DNA from: Verrucomicrobiota bacterium
GTDB lineage: Bacteria; Verrucomicrobiota; Verrucomicrobiia; Chthoniobacterales; UBA10450
DNA: 7,205 nucleotides
Direction of reading: 5' to 3'
NCBI GenBank assembly: GCA_003219995.1
Contig: QHRC01000115.1
Span: 2,871 to 10,075, forward strand
The notes beneath the pieces are model-generated. The model saw only the letters and a list, made by a program, of their open reading frames with translations, ran no database searches and was not told the origin of the DNA. The translations under genes were made by a program, and so were the position numbers. Below, piece after piece: positions 4,794 through 7,205 of the stretch. Position 1 is the first letter of the stretch, and each line of letters opens with the position of its first letter.

Positions 4794-6382
4794 AAACCAT
4801 CGCGCCCGCGCATTCGAAAATTCTAATTCTCGATTTTGGCGCCCAGTACACGCAGGTGATCGCCCGCCGGGTGCGCGAATGCCAGGTCTATTCGGAAATC
4901 GTTCGCTTCGATATTTCCGCCGCCGAGGTCAAAAAATTGAAGCCGAACGGAATCATTCTCTCCGGCGGACCGGCCAGCGTTTACGATCAAGAGGCGCCGC
5001 ATGTCGATCCGGAAATCTTTTCGTTAGGCATTCCGGTACTGGGAATTTGTTATGGGATGCAATTGATGGCGCATCATCTCGGCGGTCAGGTCGAATTCAG
5101 TGCGCGACGCGAGTATGGCGCGGCCGTTTTACACATCATGGATGGCTCGAAATTGTTCGAGGGACTTGGCCCACAGCTCGATATCTGGAACAGTCACGGC
5201 GATAAAGTGACCGCTTTGCCGGCCGGCTTTCACGCGGCCGCGCGCACTGAAAATTCACCGTTCGCCGCAATCGAAAATTCGGAGGGCAATTTGTTTGCCG
5301 TCCAATTTCATCCCGAAGTGGCACACACGCCGCGCGGCAGAGAGATCCTGCAAAACTTCGTCTACCACATCTGCCATTGCGCGATGGATTGGACGATGGG
5401 CTCGTTCATCGAGGAAGCCTGCGAGCGCATCCGGTGCCAGGTCGGTGATGAAAAAGTCGTGCTCGGTTTGAGCGGCGGCGTCGATTCTTCAGTGACCGCT
5501 GCGCTTCTGCGCAAGGCAATAGGTGAGCAGCTCACCTGCATTTTTGTGAACAACGGCCTGCTCCGTGCGCGCGAGGAGGAAATTGTGCAGCGCGTTTTCG
5601 GCGAGAATTTTCATGTGCGTTTGAAATACGTGGACGCCAGCGATCGTTTCCTCGCGCTGCTTAAAGGCGTGACCGATCCTGAAAGAAAGCGAAAACTGAT
5701 CGGCAAGGAATTTATCAACGTATTTCAACACGCGACGGAGGAATTGCTTGAGGATGACCGGAGAAACGACCATCGAAAACACGGCGGTTACAAGTTTCTC
5801 GCCCAAGGTACGCTTTACCCCGACGTAATTGAGAGCGTATCAATCGGCGGCAATCCCGGGCAGGTAATCAAGAGCCATCACAACGTCGGCGGGTTGCCGG
5901 AGAAAATGCACTTCGAACTGGTCGAACCGGTGCGCCAATTATTCAAAGATGAAGTCCGGCAGCTTGGCTTACAGCTTGGTTTGCCCAAGGAGATCGTTCA
6001 TCGGCAGCCATTCCCGGGCCCAGGCCTGGCCGTGCGCATTCTCGGCGAAGTCACGCCCGAGCGATTGTCGATCTTGCGCGAAGCGGACACCATCGTCGTG
6101 AGCGAAATGGAATCGTCCGATTGGTATTATCGCGTCTGGCAATCGTTCGCCGTTTTGTTGCCCGTCCGTTCCGTCGGCGTGATGGGCGACCAGCGCACCT
6201 ATGAGAACACGATCGTCCTTCGCATCGTCGAAAGTCAGGACGGTATGACCGCCGATTGGGTGCGACTTCCTTACGAACTGCTAGCGCGCATCTCCGCCCG
6301 TATCAGTAACGAAGTGCGCGGGGTCAATCGCGTTTGCTACGACATCTCGAGCAAACCGCCGAGCACGATCGAGTGGGAATAG
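4790..6382 (+). CDS. guaA: GMP synthase (glutamine-hydrolysing), full length
   Basis: 530 aa. It converts XMP, ATP and glutamine to GMP in the last step of de novo guanine nucleotide synthesis. The glutamine amidotransferase domain (about 10-198) has [12 protein letters not shown] (11-22), SGGPASVY (58-65), the Cys87 nucleophile in GICYGMQ (85-91) and the His174/Glu176 pair in VQFHPEV. The ATP-pyrophosphatase domain has PP-loop SGGVDSS (228-234), [13 protein letters not shown] (337-349) and [10 protein letters not shown] (361-370). The C-terminal dimerisation domain has [16 protein letters not shown] (405-420), [11 protein letters not shown] (462-472) and ends IEWE as usual. A charged stretch, about 319-334 ([16 protein letters not shown]), appears roughly ten residues longer than in E. 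coli just before LAQGT. The start is GTG 4790, overlapping the lipoprotein stop by 4 bp with no strong ribosome site of its own. The family identity is certain. Confidence 0.98.
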   Translation: MKTIAPAHSKILILDFGAQYTQVIARRVRECQVYSEIVRFDISAAEVKKLKPNGIILSGGPASVYDQEAPHVDPEIFSLGIPVLGICYGMQLMAHHLGGQVEFSARREYGAAVLHIMDGSKLFEGLGPQLDIWNSHGDKVTALPAGFHAAARTENSPFAAIENSEGNLFAVQFHPEVAHTPRGREILQNFVYHICHCAMDWTMGSFIEEACERIRCQVGDEKVVLGLSGGVDSSVTAALLRKAIGEQLTCIFVNNGLLRAREEEIVQRVFGENFHVRLKYVDASDRFLALLKGVTDPERKRKLIGKEFINVFQHATEELLEDDRRNDHRKHGGYKFLAQGTLYPDVIESVSIGGNPGQVIKSHHNVGGLPEKMHFELVEPVRQLFKDEVRQLGLQLGLPKEIVHRQPFPGPGLAVRILGEVTPERLSILREADTIVVSEMESSDWYYRVWQSFAVLLPVRSVGVMGDQRTYENTIVLRIVESQDGMTADWVRLPYELLARISARISNEVRGVNRVCYDISSKPPSTIEWE

Positions 6383-6400
6383 GAAACAGAGGTCAGAAGT

Positions 6401-6421
6401 CAGATTGCAGATTGCAGATTT
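6401..6421 (+). repeat. Short tandem repeat, three copies of a 7-mer
   Basis: CAGATTG, CAGATTG and CAGATTT follow each other directly, preceded by a related AGTCAGAAGT stretch (from 6391). It begins 18 bp after the guaA stop and ends at the edge of the paired-hairpin repeat region. No function is visible. Confidence 0.6.
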
Positions 6422-6422
6422 G

Positions 6423-6524
6423 GTAGGGCGAGACTCTGTCGAGCCGACGAATTACTGTAGCGGCGGTCTATTTATCACGCTATAGCCTTAGGGACACGAG
6501 TCGCCGCGGCGAACGTGTCCCTCC
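6423..6524. repeat. REP-like hairpin cluster, element 4 (composite, partly degenerate)
   Basis: Three units. Unit A: foot GTAG (6423-6426), then GGCGAGAC, loop TCT and GTCGAGCC (6427-6445), an 8-3-8 hairpin with two mismatches facing as tandem G-A. Unit B: a second same-strand foot GTAG (6457-6460) followed by CGGCGGTCTAT, whose expected returning arm is missing or eroded. Unit C, minus strand: foot GGAG (6524-6521), arm GGACACG paired with CGTGTCC (6520-6514 with 6498-6492), enclosing the 12-bp palindrome TCGCCGCGGCGA (6501-6512). GGAG is the alternative foot known for enterobacterial REPs. It lies downstream of guaA and before the glucosidase. No T-run follows the hairpin, so it is not a typical intrinsic terminator. 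Confidence 0.65.
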
Positions 6525-6587
6525 AAATTTAGAACATCGTTTCCTGTTCGACACCGCCTGTGTGGTTCGCTATTGCGTTTAAGTCCG

Positions 6588-7205
6588 ATGACCGCTGAGC
6601 AAGTTCGCCTTCAGGAAAACAATGCGTCGGAAGAGCCGTGGCATTTCTGGGGCCCGTATCTGGCCGAGCGCGCGTGGGGAACAGTGCGCGAAGATTACAG
6701 CGCAAACGGCGATGCGTGGGATTATTTCCCGCACGATCATGCCCGTTCGCGCACCTATCGCTGGAATGAGGATGGGATCGGCGGAATTTCCGATTTCAAA
6801 GGCCGACTTTGTTTCGCCTTCGCTTTCTGGAACGAGCGCGATCAGTTTTTAAAAGAACGATTCTTCGGCGTGAGCGGCCCGCAGGGCAATCACGGCGAAG
6901 ATGTGAAGGAAGTTTATTGGTACACCGACAATACGCCTTCGCACAGTCTTATGCGGATGATTTATCGATATCCGCAAACACGGTTTCCTTATGACGAACT
7001 TGTCGCGCAAAGCGGCACACGCTCAAAGATGGAAGGCGAGTTCGAACTTTGGGACACAGGCGCACTCGATAGAGATTTCTTCGATATCGAGATCGAGTAC
7101 GCGAAAGCGGCGCCGCACGATATTTTGATCCGAGCCACCGTGACGAACTGCGGGCCGCAACCGGCCACACTGCATTTGTTGCCGACGCTTTGGTTTCGCA
7201 ATACC
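6588..7205 (+). CDS. GH63-like glucosidase, N-terminal 206 residues (3' end beyond window)
   Basis: The frame opens at ATG 6588 and stays open to the last base. The protein begins [10 protein letters not shown] and contains [18 protein letters not shown] (21-38), [19 protein letters not shown] (41-59), EDGIGGISD (61-69), [19 protein letters not shown] (101-119), [10 protein letters not shown] (126-135) and [12 protein letters not shown] (195-206). This is the characteristic N-terminal part of the large bacterial 'glucosidase' family (about 850-900 aa) related to GH63, in which a beta-sandwich precedes the (alpha/alpha)6 catalytic barrel. The catalytic residues would lie beyond the window. It probably hydrolyses alpha-glucosidic linkages in the cytoplasm, as no signal peptide is seen; the substrate is unknown. 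No Shine-Dalgarno site is evident. The ATG fits the family's usual N-terminus. It follows guaA across 205 bp of repeats and is probably an independent unit. Confidence 0.9.
   Translation, partial: MTAEQVRLQENNASEEPWHFWGPYLAERAWGTVREDYSANGDAWDYFPHDHARSRTYRWNEDGIGGISDFKGRLCFAFAFWNERDQFLKERFFGVSGPQGNHGEDVKEVYWYTDNTPSHSLMRMIYRYPQTRFPYDELVAQSGTRSKMEGEFELWDTGALDRDFFDIEIEYAKAAPHDILIRATVTNCGPQPATLHLLPTLWFRNT

Noticed and set aside
6491..6530. Intrinsic terminator for guaA
   Set aside because: The hairpin is strong, but CTCCAAATTTAG follows it without a T-run, and its foot fits a REP unit better.
6622..6994. Short + strand frames at 6622-6852 and 6809-6994
   Set aside because: They are out-of-frame shadows of the glucosidase, which is open from 6588 to the window end.

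Overview
The window is a moderately GC-rich bacterial chromosomal segment. It most resembles a soil or freshwater member of the Verrucomicrobiota (Chthoniobacter/Udaeobacter-like). That placement is an inference from the tandem PilT-type ATPases, the GH63-like 'glucosidase' and the abundant GTAG-footed paired hairpins between genes. No marker in the window proves it.

Region 1 (1-2367, + strand) is a type IV pilus control block. It holds the last 59 codons of one PilT retraction ATPase, then a second PilT/PilU-like ATPase in a 4-bp ATGA overlap. Next comes a degenerate, phosphorylation-dead receiver-like protein, then an orphan CheY-like response regulator with all phosphorylation residues intact. 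Together they look like a pilus retraction motor with a small signalling add-on, as in PilT/PilU with PilG/PilH or FrzS-type proteins elsewhere.

Region 2 (2368-2718) has no intact gene. On the minus strand the first 51 codons of a CreD-like membrane protein run directly into the last ~36 codons of a kynureninase (kynU). The kynU piece carries a TAG where family members usually have Trp. This looks like a deletion scar between two formerly separate genes.

Region 3 (2719-4421, minus strand) carries a class I SAM-dependent methyltransferase, a tRNA-Phe(GAA) gene and aat (leucyl/phenylalanyl-tRNA-protein transferase). aat lies immediately upstream of the tRNA-Phe, one of the tRNAs whose charged form Aat can use.

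Region 4 (4578-7205, + strand) carries a 71-aa lipoprotein whose stop overlaps the GTG start of guaA (GMP synthase, full length). It ends with the first 206 codons of a GH63-like glucosidase that runs off the window.

Each of the four intergenic gaps between genes from 3520 to 6587 contains a REP/BIME-like element: inverted pairs of short hairpins (mostly 8-9 bp stems with 3-nt loops), each with a GTAG foot (GGAG once) at its outer edge. The pilus block has none. Arm sequences differ among elements while the architecture is kept. This suggests a dispersed element family mobilised by a REP-associated tyrosine transposase (RAYT) encoded elsewhere; it is the most system-like signal in the window.
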